NCBI GenBank assembly: GCA_964390695.1
Contig: CAYMKI010000011.1
Coordinates: 1 to 36,016 of the forward strand
Origin: CAWACC01 sp964390695
GTDB taxonomy: Bacteria; Chlamydiota; Chlamydiia; Chlamydiales; Parachlamydiaceae
Length of the DNA stretch: 36,016 bases
Direction of reading: 5' to 3'
This document shows positions 1 to 8,303 of the stretch, piece by piece. The notes under the pieces were generated by a model. The model had not been told where the DNA came from. It ran no database searches and saw only the letters and a program-made list of their open reading frames with translations. Position 1 is the stretch's first letter; each line of letters opens with the position of its first letter. The position numbers and the translations under genes are program-made.

Positions 1-123
1 ACCAATAGGGGGGGTCATAAATATTTACTCCTTAAATATACTTAATTTTGTTCATTATGCAGGCTTATCTGACATCAAATTTTATTTCCATAAAAAGTCA
101 TAGTGAGTGTAGACTGAAATGAT

Positions 124-1020
124 TTGAAAACAATGCATTTACACAAGTACCGCTCTATGACGCAAATTAAAATAGATGATTTTCGTAAATTTCGCAATCA
201 TTATATCCTCTCTCTTTGGCTTACAACCCTGGCCCTTACTTTTTCCACAGGGAAAATTTTTTCGTTATCCTACACTAAATTACCGAACGGATGGTTCTCG
301 TCTATTCATGTCATCACTGTCGATCCCAAAGAATATCATATCTATCCGGTGCGCGCTGCGGACAAAGATGGCGTAGCCAGAGAAACGGTAGCTGCGATAG
401 CACAGAAACAACAAGCCTCCGCTGCGATCAATGGAGGCTTCTGGAAAGCCAATGGCGATCCAGCAGGTGTGTTGAAAATCGACCAAAGCTGGTATGGGAA
501 CGCACACAAACTCCGCGGAGCGATAGGTTGGTCCGATATGGGCACCCATGTCTTGATGGACCGCATACGAACAAAAAATGAAGCGACCCATGAGCTTGAG
601 AGTGCCGAGGGCCACTTAGCTGAAGCATGGAAAGATCTCCAATATATTGTAGGCGGAGTTCCTTTGTTAGTCAAAGATGCAAAGGTGATAGAGGACTTTT
701 CTCCGGAGCAAGCCCTGCAGACTTTCATCATCAACAAACATCCTAGGACTGCAGTGGGTATCACTGATACCGGGAAGTGGAAATTGGTTGTTGTGGATGG
801 CCGTTTTTTAGGCTTTTTTGGGGGCATGACGATCCCTAAGTTGGCGCAACTGATGCGCAACCTCGGGTGTGTGGATGCCGTAAATTTGGACGGGGGCGGC
901 TCTTCTACATTAGTACTTTCTGGACGTGTGATAAATCGACCTTGCGGACCTATCAGAGAGAAAAACAAATGGGTGGAAAAGATATCTGACGCTATAGTAA
1001 TCGTTCCTCGAGATTTGTAA
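124..1020 (+). CDS. Phosphodiester glycosidase (NAGPA-domain) family protein, probably secreted
   Basis: The C-terminal two thirds match the phosphodiester glycosidase (NAGPA/DUF2233) family. The AAINGGFW motif lies near residue 100 and the hallmark NLDGGGSSTLVL lies near residue 260, followed by a terminal SDAIVIV strand. Family members cleave sugar phosphodiesters or act in exopolysaccharide and cell-wall metabolism; the substrate here is unknown. A hydrophobic stretch (YILSLWLTTLALTFS) after a basic N-terminus looks like a signal peptide, so the protein probably acts outside the cytoplasm. The longest frame begins with TTG at 124. ATG codons at 133 and 157 are alternatives, none has a clear Shine-Dalgarno, and the ATG at 157 best places the signal peptide. 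It precedes rnz by 63 nt on the same strand. The domain is confident, the physiological role is not. Confidence 0.8.
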   Translation: MKTMHLHKYRSMTQIKIDDFRKFRNHYILSLWLTTLALTFSTGKIFSLSYTKLPNGWFSSIHVITVDPKEYHIYPVRAADKDGVARETVAAIAQKQQASAAINGGFWKANGDPAGVLKIDQSWYGNAHKLRGAIGWSDMGTHVLMDRIRTKNEATHELESAEGHLAEAWKDLQYIVGGVPLLVKDAKVIEDFSPEQALQTFIINKHPRTAVGITDTGKWKLVVVDGRFLGFFGGMTIPKLAQLMRNLGCVDAVNLDGGGSSTLVLSGRVINRPCGPIREKNKWVEKISDAIVIVPRDL

Positions 1021-1083
1021 AATAAGTTTTTTTTCTTTAGTTTTGCTTTAATTCCAGGTATAATCTCAGTTAAAAAAGATACC

Positions 1084-1989
1084 ATGACTGTTCGCGATAT
1101 AATCATTTTAGGCTGTTCAAGCCAGCAACCCACCCGTTTTCGAAATCACGGGGCCTACCTTCTCCGTTGGAATGAAGAGGGTTTTTTATTCGATCCGGGT
1201 GAAGGCACTCAGCGTCAATTTATTTTTGCTAATGTAGCCCCACCTGTGGTCAATCGGATTTTTATTTCTCATTTCCACGGGGACCATTGCCTCGGTTTAG
1301 GTTCCATGCTCATGCGGCTTAACTTGGATAAAGTCACGCATCCCATCCATTGCTATTACCCAGCCAGCGGAAAAAAGTATTTTGACCGTTTGCGCTATGG
1401 GACAATTTATCATGAAACGATCCAGGTGATAGAACATCCAGTGACGCAAGCCGGCGTGGTGCACGATGATGGGAACTTCAAGATAGAGGCTGCGTTTTTA
1501 CAACACGGAGTCGACAATATTGGCTGGAGGATCACGGAGCCCGACACCCTCAAATTCGATCAAGATAAATTGGATGCCTTTCATATCAAAGGATTAAAAG
1601 TCAAAGAACTGAAGGAAAAGGGGAGCCTTTTCGTGGATGATAGAGAGGTATTACTGGAGGACGTGAGCTGGGTACGCAAAGGGGATAGCGTAGCTGTAGT
1701 GATTGACACTAGAAATTGTCAGTCGGCGCTGGATATCTCACGTAATGCCAAAATTTTAATCTGCGAAAGCACCTATATGGATGAGCACAAGGACTTGGCC
1801 TATGAGCATTACCACTTGACGGCTAAACAGGCGGCAACGCTTGCTAAAAATGCCGGGGTTCAAAAACTTATCCTGACACATTTCTCGGCACGCTACCAAA
1901 ATTTACGCGACATGGAAGCCGAAGCTAAATCGGTTTTTTCCAATACGGTTATGGCTGAGGACTTAAAAGTGATACCCTTTGAACGCTGA
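1084..1989 (+). CDS. rnz: Ribonuclease Z (tRNA 3' endonuclease)
   Basis: This metallo-beta-lactamase-fold nuclease trims tRNA 3' trailers in the cytoplasm. The zinc-binding signature HFHGDH is at residues 63-68 (H63, H65, D67, H68), preceded by the DPGEGTQRQ segment typical of RNase Z. Further ligands lie in the ICESTY and LTHFSARY segments near the C-terminus. At 301 aa it has the length of the bacterial short form. In Chlamydia trachomatis the equivalent gene (CT346) also sits directly before xerC, and the same order is kept here. XerC starts 21 nt downstream, suggesting cotranscription. The tRNA-Leu gene at 19989 encodes no CCA, so RNase Z processing would be needed for such tRNAs. Start ATG 1084 has no obvious upstream Shine-Dalgarno. 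Confidence 0.93.
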   Translation: MTVRDIIILGCSSQQPTRFRNHGAYLLRWNEEGFLFDPGEGTQRQFIFANVAPPVVNRIFISHFHGDHCLGLGSMLMRLNLDKVTHPIHCYYPASGKKYFDRLRYGTIYHETIQVIEHPVTQAGVVHDDGNFKIEAAFLQHGVDNIGWRITEPDTLKFDQDKLDAFHIKGLKVKELKEKGSLFVDDREVLLEDVSWVRKGDSVAVVIDTRNCQSALDISRNAKILICESTYMDEHKDLAYEHYHLTAKQAATLAKNAGVQKLILTHFSARYQNLRDMEAEAKSVFSNTVMAEDLKVIPFER

Positions 1990-2010
1990 GGTTAGCTGAG
2001 GTCAAGATTC

Positions 2011-3000
2011 ATGTTCATCCAGGCCTGTTACCGGTTTTTAGAAAATCTACGAGCTGTCAAGAATGCTTCCGAACATACCATCAGGAATTATGCCATAGAT
2101 CTGAATGCATTTAAAATGTACCTAGAAAGTCAAAGGAATGCAGCCGCTAGCGCAAAAGAACCCCTTCAGAAAATTCACTACGACCGCTTCTTCGCAGTTA
2201 GATGTGCAGAAATCAACAGGGACATTCCCTTAAAAGATATCCAAAAAAAAGATATCAGGGGATTCTTGGCAGACCAAATGGAGCAGCGCCAGAATAAAAA
2301 AACGATTGTGCGTAGACTGTCATCGCTGCGCAGCTTTTTCCGCTACGTTTGCTTCAATAAACTTCTTGATGTCAATCCCATCGAAGACATTGAAACTCCA
2401 AAAATAGATAAAAAAATTCCCGTATCTCTTTCCTATGAACAAGTCATGATGCTCTTCGACCAGCCCGATACTGGTAATTACCTGGGATTTAGGGATCGCA
2501 CTATAATGGAGCTGTTCTATAGCTCAGGCCTGCGAGTAAGTGAACTGGCCTCACTGAACCGAAGCGATTTTGACCCAGTAAATTATCTGCTAAAACTAAA
2601 AGGCAAAGGACGCAAAGAGCGCATCGTTCCGATCACCAGAAATGCCTCCCAATGGATCCATGACTATTTAAATCATCCTGAAAGGCATATGAAAACAGAT
2701 GAGCATGATCCCGAAGCTGATCGCGAGGCAATATTTTTAAATTGCCTGGGCACGCGTTTAACTACGAGGTCCATAGACCGCAATTTTGATAAGTATCTTA
2801 AGGCAAGCGGTCTGGCGCAAAAAATCACTCCACATACAATCCGCCACACCATAGCTACGCATTGGTTGGAAAATGGCATGGATTTGAAGACTATCCAAGT
2901 CTTACTTGGGCATACTTCTTTAGCCACAACCACCATCTATACACAAGTGTCTAGTAAATTAAAGAAAAAAGTCTACGACCAAGCCCATCCACGGGCGTAA
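2011..3000 (+). CDS. xerC: Tyrosine recombinase XerC
   Basis: Site-specific tyrosine recombinase that, with XerD, resolves chromosome dimers at dif. The N-terminal SAM-like core-binding domain covers about residues 1-125 (ASEHTIRNYAIDL, VRRLSSLRSFFRY). The catalytic domain carries R175 (SGLRVSE), K199 (KGKGRKER), H275 and R278 (HTIRH), H301 (LLGH) and the nucleophile Y310 (TTIYTQ), so it looks fully active. The 329-aa length includes an insertion around residues 45-65 relative to E. coli XerC. Placement after rnz matches Chlamydia CT346-CT347, which argues for the housekeeping recombinase rather than a phage or island integrase, despite the repeats elsewhere in the window. Start ATG 2011 is preceded by a weak GAGGT at about 2000. 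Confidence 0.93.
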   Translation: MFIQACYRFLENLRAVKNASEHTIRNYAIDLNAFKMYLESQRNAAASAKEPLQKIHYDRFFAVRCAEINRDIPLKDIQKKDIRGFLADQMEQRQNKKTIVRRLSSLRSFFRYVCFNKLLDVNPIEDIETPKIDKKIPVSLSYEQVMMLFDQPDTGNYLGFRDRTIMELFYSSGLRVSELASLNRSDFDPVNYLLKLKGKGRKERIVPITRNASQWIHDYLNHPERHMKTDEHDPEADREAIFLNCLGTRLTTRSIDRNFDKYLKASGLAQKITPHTIRHTIATHWLENGMDLKTIQVLLGHTSLATTTIYTQVSSKLKKKVYDQAHPRA

Positions 3001-3032
3001 AGGCACTTAGAAAAAAAACAGGAGCTCTATGT

Positions 3033-3575
3033 ATGACCCATCCCACTGAAAAATATTCAGGACCTTATACAAGCCATATATATGCGGAAATGACAAGCAT
3101 GCCGGTTAATAAACAAAAGGCGCTAATTGTGGAGGCTATAATAACATTGATAGCACCTATCATGCAGGTTAAAAAAGGGGAATTTCTGTTGTTACACCAC
3201 TTTTCTTCCTGTACAGCAAAATTAAAGGTGTTTGCAAATGATGAACAAAAACAACAAGATAACATTGCGATCACTATGAAGAAGTCGCTTCATGACGAAA
3301 TTAGCCAATGGAACCCGGATTTAGTCCAAGTGCTTTCGGCAAAATTTTATGTATTTCAATTAAATCCACAGGAAATCCAAAGGCCAAGCAAAAAGTTAGC
3401 GGAAAAATATATCACCCAACTATGCATCCAGAATCTTTCTGCAAATTGTCTTGAAAATGGTATGAGGGGCTATCTGGAGATGCATTTGGAGGGAAATGTA
3501 ACTACGCAAACACATGCTTTGATCGACAAAATAGCCAAGCGCTTTCGCGAAATTTGCGTTAAGCATTTGAAATAA
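3033..3575 (+). CDS. Hypothetical protein, 180 aa, unrecognised
   Basis: I do not recognise this family. The ATG at 3033 has a good AGGAG at 3020-3024 with 8-nt spacing, so it is very likely translated. The protein is soluble-looking, with no signal peptide. Residues 30-50 form a hydrophobic helix-strand segment (LIAPIMQVKKGEFLLLHHF), and several short helices follow up to a basic C-terminus (RFREICVKHLK). It starts 32 nt after xerC and may be cotranscribed with it. It ends just before the ribosomal-operon promoter at 3598. A competing ATG at 3029 is out of frame and gives only a six-codon peptide. Coding status is fairly sure, function is unknown. Confidence 0.72.
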   Translation: MTHPTEKYSGPYTSHIYAEMTSMPVNKQKALIVEAIITLIAPIMQVKKGEFLLLHHFSSCTAKLKVFANDEQKQQDNIAITMKKSLHDEISQWNPDLVQVLSAKFYVFQLNPQEIQRPSKKLAEKYITQLCIQNLSANCLENGMRGYLEMHLEGNVTTQTHALIDKIAKRFREICVKHLK

Positions 3576-3597
3576 AGATAAAAAAAGATAAAAAGAG

Positions 3598-3626
3598 TTG
3601 TGAAAAAAAATACAATCAGCTATATT
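3598..3626 (+). promoter_or_regulatory. Predicted sigma70-type promoter of the ribosomal-protein operon
   Basis: TTGTGA (3598-3603) and TATATT (3621-3626) are separated by exactly 17 nt, within an A-rich region, 23 nt after the preceding stop codon. Transcription would start near 3633, giving a leader of about 157 nt before rplC. This is the best match upstream of the 12.5-kb operon. It is a prediction from consensus only. Confidence 0.65.
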
Positions 3627-3642
3627 GTATACTTTAAGCAAT

Positions 3643-3661
3643 CTAAAAGATTATCTTTTAG
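3643..3661 (+). promoter_or_regulatory. Hairpin in the ribosomal-operon leader
   Basis: CTAAAAGA (3643-3650) and TCTTTTAG (3654-3661) form a perfect 8-bp stem with a 3-nt loop, about 10 nt after the predicted start of transcription. A second small stem, AGGG/CCCT (3660-3663 with 3670-3673), shares bases with it, so the two are mutually exclusive. A leader of this length could host autogenous control by a ribosomal protein such as L4, but no known leader motif was recognised. Confidence 0.4.
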
Positions 3662-3789
3662 GGTCAAGTCCCTCTTTGAGCCTGATAGGAACATAAAGCT
3701 TATGTAACCTGTCACTCCTCAAATAGGATAGCACTTCTGACAGCAATGCAGTTAAAAAATTTATATTCAGAATATTTAAGGAATAGACT

Positions 3790-4464
3790 ATGTCGCTTAA
3801 ATTTATGGGCAAAAAACGTGGGATGATCCAGCTTTTCGATGACCAAGGCAATGTAAAAGTTTGCACTGTAATTGAAACGGAACCTCATGTTGTAGCGCAA
3901 ATTAAAACTGATGAAAACGATGGCTATAACGCTATCCAGCTGGGATTTGAAAAGATTAAGACAAAAGATCCTCGCACGGTTGAAAAAAGAGCTGGCAAAC
4001 CTTTGTTTGGCCACTTCAAGAAAAATTCAATCGAACCCAGACGTTACCTTCTTGAATCTCGCGTTGATAATGTTTCCGAATATACAGTAGGACAAGAGAT
4101 CAACGTCGATGTATTTGAGGGTGTAGTGTATGTCGATGCAAGTGCAAGATCAATAGGTAAAGGGTACCAGGGCGTTATGAAACTTCATAACTTTTCTGGC
4201 GGTCCTGCCTCTCACGGTTCAGGCTTCCACCGTCATGCTGGTTCTACCGGTATGAGATCGACTCCCGGCCGCAGCTTGCCAAACAGCCCTCGTGCTAGCC
4301 ACATGGGTTACGATAATGTGACAGTGCAGAATCTAAAAATTGTCATGATCGATAAAGAAGATAATCTGATTATTTTGGAAGGCGCAGTTCCTGGCCCCAA
4401 AAATGGTTTAGTTACATTATCGGCTGCTGTAAAAAAAAGAACAGCCAAAACAAGTCATAAATAG
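3790..4464 (+). CDS. rplC: 50S ribosomal protein L3
   Basis: L3 nucleates 50S assembly and approaches the peptidyl-transferase centre with a long loop. The start MSLKFMGKKRGMIQLFDDQG and the loop segment GSGFHRHAGSTGMRSTPGR are diagnostic. It is 224 aa, somewhat longer than E. coli L3 (209), with a basic tail (KKRTAKTSHK). It is the first gene of the operon: rpsJ (S10), which heads this operon in most bacteria, is absent, as in Chlamydia where L3 leads. The ATG at 3790 has an AAGGA at 3776-3780. rplD follows after 17 nt. Confidence 0.97.
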   Translation: MSLKFMGKKRGMIQLFDDQGNVKVCTVIETEPHVVAQIKTDENDGYNAIQLGFEKIKTKDPRTVEKRAGKPLFGHFKKNSIEPRRYLLESRVDNVSEYTVGQEINVDVFEGVVYVDASARSIGKGYQGVMKLHNFSGGPASHGSGFHRHAGSTGMRSTPGRSLPNSPRASHMGYDNVTVQNLKIVMIDKEDNLIILEGAVPGPKNGLVTLSAAVKKRTAKTSHK

Positions 4465-4481
4465 TTTCTAGGAGTAGAGTT

Positions 4482-5165
4482 GTGGCTAATATAACTAAGT
4501 ATAATATTGAAGGTAAAAAACTCGGACAAGTGCAAGTTAATTCGGCTCTTGCTGAAGCTGAAGCTAACGGACAAATGATTAAAGACTATATCGTCGCGCT
4601 AAGAGCAAATGCACGCCAATGGTCAGCAAATACAAAAGGCCGCTCTGAAGTTAGTCATAGCACCAAAAAACCTCATCCTCAAAAAGGAGGAGGACGTTCC
4701 AGACAGGGTTCTCTCGCAGCACCCCAATACAAGGGCGGTGGTCGTGTGTTTACGCCAAAACCCAAGTTTGACCAACATGTCCGTATTAATAAAAAAGAAC
4801 GTAAAGCAGCTATCCGCTGCCTGATCGGTGAAAAAATACGAGAAAACAAACTACACATCCTCGATTCAACTGAACTCGACGCTCCTCATACAAAAACGAT
4901 AGCCAATTTCCTTAAATCAGGTGAATTTGGAAAGTCTGTCCTATTTTTAGGCGAAAGCAGTTTTGCTGAAATACAAGTCGGCGAGCATACAGCTAGATTT
5001 AATGTCCAAACATCACAGCATGAGAACTTCGTAAAAAGTTTGCGCAACATCCCTAAAATGAACTTCTCCTTAGCAACTAATATATCGGGGTACGATGTTT
5101 TGTTAGCCCATGATATCGTGATCACGGAAGCTGCATTAGAAGAACTCAGCCAATGGTTATGTTAA
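4482..5165 (+). CDS. rplD: 50S ribosomal protein L4
   Basis: L4 (L1e family) lines the exit tunnel and in Enterobacteria is the autogenous repressor of this operon. The extended-loop signature is visible in HSTKKPHPQKGGGRSRQGS followed by PQYKGGGRVFTPKP. The protein is 227 aa against about 201 in E. coli. The start codon is GTG at 4482, chosen because GGAG at 4471-4474 is correctly spaced and the protein would otherwise lack its conserved first strand. rplW follows after 17 nt. Confidence 0.96.
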   Translation: MANITKYNIEGKKLGQVQVNSALAEAEANGQMIKDYIVALRANARQWSANTKGRSEVSHSTKKPHPQKGGGRSRQGSLAAPQYKGGGRVFTPKPKFDQHVRINKKERKAAIRCLIGEKIRENKLHILDSTELDAPHTKTIANFLKSGEFGKSVLFLGESSFAEIQVGEHTARFNVQTSQHENFVKSLRNIPKMNFSLATNISGYDVLLAHDIVITEAALEELSQWLC

Positions 5166-5182
5166 TATAAGGAAAGACAGCA

Positions 5183-5518
5183 ATGGCCAATAAAAATCCA
5201 TACCAAGTTATAAAACATCGGCATGTCACTGAAAAAGCGACAGTATTAGAACAACTCAAAGACGCGACAAGCAACCCCTCTGTCGCCAGGTTTGAATTAC
5301 CTAAATATGTATTTATCGTCGACCGTAATGCCAATAAAAAAGAAATAGCTCTAGCGCTCGAAGAAATCTATAAAGAAAAGCGCGTAAAAGTTGTTTCCGT
5401 AAATACACTGAATGTTAAATCCAAGCCCAGACGTGTCCGCGGCCGATTAGGAAAAACCTCTGCCTTCAAAAAAGCCATTGTGACTTTCGAAAAGGGCGAT
5501 GAGCTTGATGATGTATAA
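5183..5518 (+). CDS. rplW: 50S ribosomal protein L23
   Basis: L23 sits at the tunnel exit and docks trigger factor and SRP. Recognisable parts are the N-terminal PYQVIKHRHVTEKA, the central FIVDRNANKKEI and VKVVSVNTLNVKSKPRR near residue 80. It has 111 aa, with an acidic tail (EKGDELDDV) a little longer than usual. The spacing of 17 nt on both sides and the order L4-L23-L2 are canonical. An AAGGAAAG precedes the ATG. Confidence 0.95.
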   Translation: MANKNPYQVIKHRHVTEKATVLEQLKDATSNPSVARFELPKYVFIVDRNANKKEIALALEEIYKEKRVKVVSVNTLNVKSKPRRVRGRLGKTSAFKKAIVTFEKGDELDDV

Positions 5519-5535
5519 GATAAGGAAGTTGTAAA

Positions 5536-6378
5536 ATGTTGAAAAAATACCGTCCGATTACACCAGGTACTCGTCAGTTGATCCTTCCCATGCATGAGAC
5601 TCTCACTCGCATCGAAGGGAAAAGACAAGTTGTAAAACCTACTAAATCCTTGCTTCTACCCAAAACGCGCACATGTGGGCGAAATAACAATGGACACATC
5701 ACATGCCGTCACAAGGGTGGAGGACATAAACAAAAATATCGTATCGTTGATTTCAAACGCGATAAAGAAAACATACCAGCACGCGTAGCATCTATCGAAT
5801 ACGATCCAAACCGATCTGCTTATATTGCTTTGCTTAACTACGCAGATGGTGAAAAGCGTTACATCCTCGCTCCACAAAATTTAAAAGTAGGCGATTCAGT
5901 TCATACTAGTGATGAGCCCCCATTCAGCGTCGGCTCTTGCATGAAGTTAAAGTTCATGCCGCTCGGTTCTGTAGTGCATAACATTGAGATGATCCCTGGC
6001 AAAGGAGCTAAATTAGTACGCTCAGCTGGACTGTCTGCTCAATTGATGGCGCGCAGCGGCGGTTATGCAACCATTAGAATGCCATCAGGTGAAGTGCGTC
6101 AAATCAACGAAAACTGCAAAGCGACCTTCGGTGTTGTTTCTAATCCCGAACACAATTTGCGAGTTGAAGGTAAAGCTGGTCGTATGCGTTGGAAAGGGGT
6201 CAGACCCACAGTTCGCGGTACAGCTATGAACCCGGTCGATCACCCGCACGGTGGTGGTGAAGGTAAACACAAAGGTAACATCCCACAAACACCATGGGCT
6301 GTTTGTACACGTGGATTACGTACTCGCTCGCTGAAGAAATCTACTAAATTTATTGTTAAAGACCGAAGGAAGAAATAA
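5536..6378 (+). CDS. rplB: 50S ribosomal protein L2
   Basis: L2 is required for subunit association and peptidyl-transferase function. The invariant NPVDHPHGGGEGKHKG segment near residue 235, whose histidine lies close to the catalytic centre, is intact. The N-terminal half carries GRNNNGHITCRHKGGGHKQ. At 280 aa it is normal length. The start MLKKYRPITPGTRQ is conserved and has an AAGGAAGTTG upstream. Only 3 nt separate it from rpsS. Confidence 0.97.
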   Translation: MLKKYRPITPGTRQLILPMHETLTRIEGKRQVVKPTKSLLLPKTRTCGRNNNGHITCRHKGGGHKQKYRIVDFKRDKENIPARVASIEYDPNRSAYIALLNYADGEKRYILAPQNLKVGDSVHTSDEPPFSVGSCMKLKFMPLGSVVHNIEMIPGKGAKLVRSAGLSAQLMARSGGYATIRMPSGEVRQINENCKATFGVVSNPEHNLRVEGKAGRMRWKGVRPTVRGTAMNPVDHPHGGGEGKHKGNIPQTPWAVCTRGLRTRSLKKSTKFIVKDRRKK

Positions 6379-6381
6379 ACT

Positions 6382-6645
6382 ATGGGAAGATCTCTTAAAA
6401 AAGGTCCTTTTGTTGATCATCATTTGGATAAAAAAGTTAAAGATCAAAATACCAAGGGTACTAAAAAACCCATAAAAACATGGTCTCGTCGATCGATGAT
6501 CATTCCTGAAATGATTGGACATACATTTGAAGTCCATAACGGACGAAAGTTTTTATCGGTATTTGTATCTGAAAATATGGTGGGGCACCGTTTAGGCGAG
6601 TTTTCCCCTACAAGATTGTTTAAAGGACACCCCATTAAGAAGTAA
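6382..6645 (+). CDS. rpsS: 30S ribosomal protein S19
   Basis: S19 binds 16S rRNA in the 30S head with S13. The family is clear from MGRSLKKGPFVDHHLDKKV, the TWSRRSMIIPEMIGHTFEV core and the terminal LGEFSPTRLFKGH. It has 87 aa, ending a few residues earlier than E. coli S19. Its initiation site overlaps the end of rplB (AAGGAAGAAATAA), suggesting translational coupling across the 3-nt gap. Confidence 0.96.
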   Translation: MGRSLKKGPFVDHHLDKKVKDQNTKGTKKPIKTWSRRSMIIPEMIGHTFEVHNGRKFLSVFVSENMVGHRLGEFSPTRLFKGHPIKK

Positions 6646-6655
6646 AGGTTAAGCA

Positions 6656-6991
6656 ATGAATAATGCTACAGCAAAAACAAGATATGTACGCATCAGCCCG
6701 CGTAAAGCCCGTTTGGCAGCGGATCTGATCCGTGGCTTGTCAGTTTCACAAGCAAGTTTGCAGCTTTTAAATTGCAATTTAAAAGGTGGGCGTCTTCTCA
6801 AAAAGACGTTGGACAGCGCAGTTGCAAACGCAGAAAACAATTATGACATGAAACGTGATGAATTAAAAGTTACTGAAGTACGTGTAGATGAAGGTCCACG
6901 ATTAAAGCGCGCAAAACCTAAGAATAAAGGTGGACGTCATCCTATTTTAAAAAGAACCAGCCACTTCACTGTGGTTGTAGGTTCAGCATAA
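6656..6991 (+). CDS. rplV: 50S ribosomal protein L22
   Basis: L22 contributes to the exit-tunnel constriction. The diagnostic elements are RYVRISPRKARLAADLIRG at the N-terminus, SAVANAENN in the middle, and the beta-hairpin ending KNKGGRHPILKRTSHFTVVV. It is 111 aa, normal for the family. A short AAAGGTTAAGC precedes the ATG, and the gene lies 10 nt from rpsS. Confidence 0.95.
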   Translation: MNNATAKTRYVRISPRKARLAADLIRGLSVSQASLQLLNCNLKGGRLLKKTLDSAVANAENNYDMKRDELKVTEVRVDEGPRLKRAKPKNKGGRHPILKRTSHFTVVVGSA

Positions 6992-7002
6992 GGAGCACTA
7001 CA

Positions 7003-7650
7003 ATGGGACAAAAAGCAAATCCAGTCGGCTTGCGCTTAATCCGTAATCGCGATTGGCGTTCAAAATGGTATGCCAATAAGCAAGAATTCGGATCCTTGCT
7101 AGTTGAAGACCAAATCATTCGCGCACATTTATTAAAAAAGCCTATCTGCTTAGGGACCTCCCAAATTAAAATACGCAGAATGAGCGACAAAGTTGAAGTC
7201 ACCATTTCTACTGCCCGTCCAGGATTAGTGATTGGTAAGAAAGGTGCTGAAATTGATGTTCTGAAGGCAGAGCTCTCCAAGCTTACTGGTAAAGAAGTTT
7301 GGGTCGAAGTTGAAGAAATCAAACGTCCTGATCTAGATGCTAAAGTGGTAGCAGATGCCATCGCAAAACAACTGGAAAGACGCATTCCTTTTAGACGTGC
7401 AATGAAAAAAGCTATGCAATCCTCTCGCGATGCGGGTGCTTTGGGTATCAAAGTGCAAGTTTCCGGTCGATTGGGCGGTGCTGAAATTGCTAGAACTGAA
7501 TGGTATAAAGAAGGTAGCACACCTTTGCATACATTAAGAGCGGATATCGATTATGCACATGGTAGAGCTGAAACTACATACGGAAGCATAGGCGTTAAGG
7601 TGTGGATTTACCGAGGTGAAACAACTCAAGTGACTAAGGGAGGAGCATAA
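7003..7650 (+). CDS. rpsC: 30S ribosomal protein S3
   Basis: S3 forms part of the mRNA entry channel and its helicase region. The start MGQKANPVGLRLIRNRDW, the KH-domain GLVIGKKGAEIDVL and the C-terminal TEWYKEGSTPLHTLRADIDY are all family signatures. At 215 aa it stops shortly after the YGSIGVKVWIYRGE strand, so it lacks the longer tail of E. coli S3 (233 aa). AAGGAG lies before the ATG, and rplP starts 2 nt after its stop. Confidence 0.96.
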   Translation: MGQKANPVGLRLIRNRDWRSKWYANKQEFGSLLVEDQIIRAHLLKKPICLGTSQIKIRRMSDKVEVTISTARPGLVIGKKGAEIDVLKAELSKLTGKEVWVEVEEIKRPDLDAKVVADAIAKQLERRIPFRRAMKKAMQSSRDAGALGIKVQVSGRLGGAEIARTEWYKEGSTPLHTLRADIDYAHGRAETTYGSIGVKVWIYRGETTQVTKGGA

Positions 7651-7652
7651 TT

Positions 7653-8072
7653 ATGGCTCTCATGCCTAAACGTACTAAATTTAGAAAGACCCAAAAAGGT
7701 CAACATGCCGGTATTAGCAAAGGCGGTAATTTCGTTCATTTTGGCGAATTCGGCATCCAAGTCCTTGAACGTGGCCGAATCACTAACCAGCAAATTGAAG
7801 CCTGTCGTGTAGCTATCAATAGATTCTTTCAACGACGCGGTAAGGTGTGGATTCGTATATTCCCAGATAAGCCCGTGACAAAAAAACCTGCGGAAGTTCG
7901 TATGGGTAAAGGTAAAGGTGCCGTGGATCACTGGGTGGCTGTTGTAAGGCCCGGAAGAGTTTTGTTTGAAGTGGCTAACGTACCCAAAGATATGGCTCAA
8001 AGTGCATTAAGACGCGCTGCTGCTAAACTGGGGCTCAAAACTCGCTTCGTTGAACGCGTGGAACAAGTTTGA
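7653..8072 (+). CDS. rplP: 50S ribosomal protein L16
   Basis: L16 helps organise the tRNA-binding sites of the 50S subunit. It is identified by MPKRTKFRKTQKGQ near the start, the ARVAINR-like CRVAINRFFQRRGKVWIR segment and the MGKGKGAVDHWVAVV loop. There are two possible starts: ATG 7653 and ATG 7662. The strong AAGGGAGGAG at 7636-7645 ends 7 nt before the first, so 7653 is chosen (139 aa). The Shine-Dalgarno lies inside the end of rpsC, implying coupling. Confidence 0.96.
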   Translation: MALMPKRTKFRKTQKGQHAGISKGGNFVHFGEFGIQVLERGRITNQQIEACRVAINRFFQRRGKVWIRIFPDKPVTKKPAEVRMGKGKGAVDHWVAVVRPGRVLFEVANVPKDMAQSALRRAAAKLGLKTRFVERVEQV

Positions 8073-8080
8073 GGTAAATA

Positions 8081-8296
8081 ATGAGCAAAGCAAAAGATTT
8101 TAGAGATATGTCTGCACAAGAGCTAGTCGCTCTTCAAAATGAAAAGCAAAAAGAGCTATTTCACTTAGTTAATCAATATAAACTAAGCAAAAAGCTCGAA
8201 AAGCCTCATCTAATCAAGCAGATTAAAAGAGATATTGCACGTATGCTGACAGTTCTCACTGAAAAGCAAGCAACGGCACAACAAGATTTAGCGTAG
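8081..8296 (+). CDS. rpmC: 50S ribosomal protein L29
   Basis: L29 is a small helical protein near the tunnel exit, next to L23. The FRDMSAQELVALQNEKQKELF helix start and the KQIKRDIARMLTVLTEKQ second helix fit the family. It is 71 aa, with a short tail extension (ATAQQDLA). It sits between L16 and S17 as in nearly all bacteria, 8 nt after rplP with GAGGT upstream. Confidence 0.92.
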   Translation: MSKAKDFRDMSAQELVALQNEKQKELFHLVNQYKLSKKLEKPHLIKQIKRDIARMLTVLTEKQATAQQDLA

Positions 8297-8303
8297 GGGA
8301 AAC

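Noticed and set aside
342..1133. 263-aa open frame on the minus strand
   Set aside because: It is antisense to the NAGPA-domain gene, whose conserved motifs are clear, and shows no recognisable domain.
2011..3000. Phage or island integrase
   Set aside because: The position beside rnz and the motif set match housekeeping chlamydial XerC; no attachment site or phage genes lie next to it.
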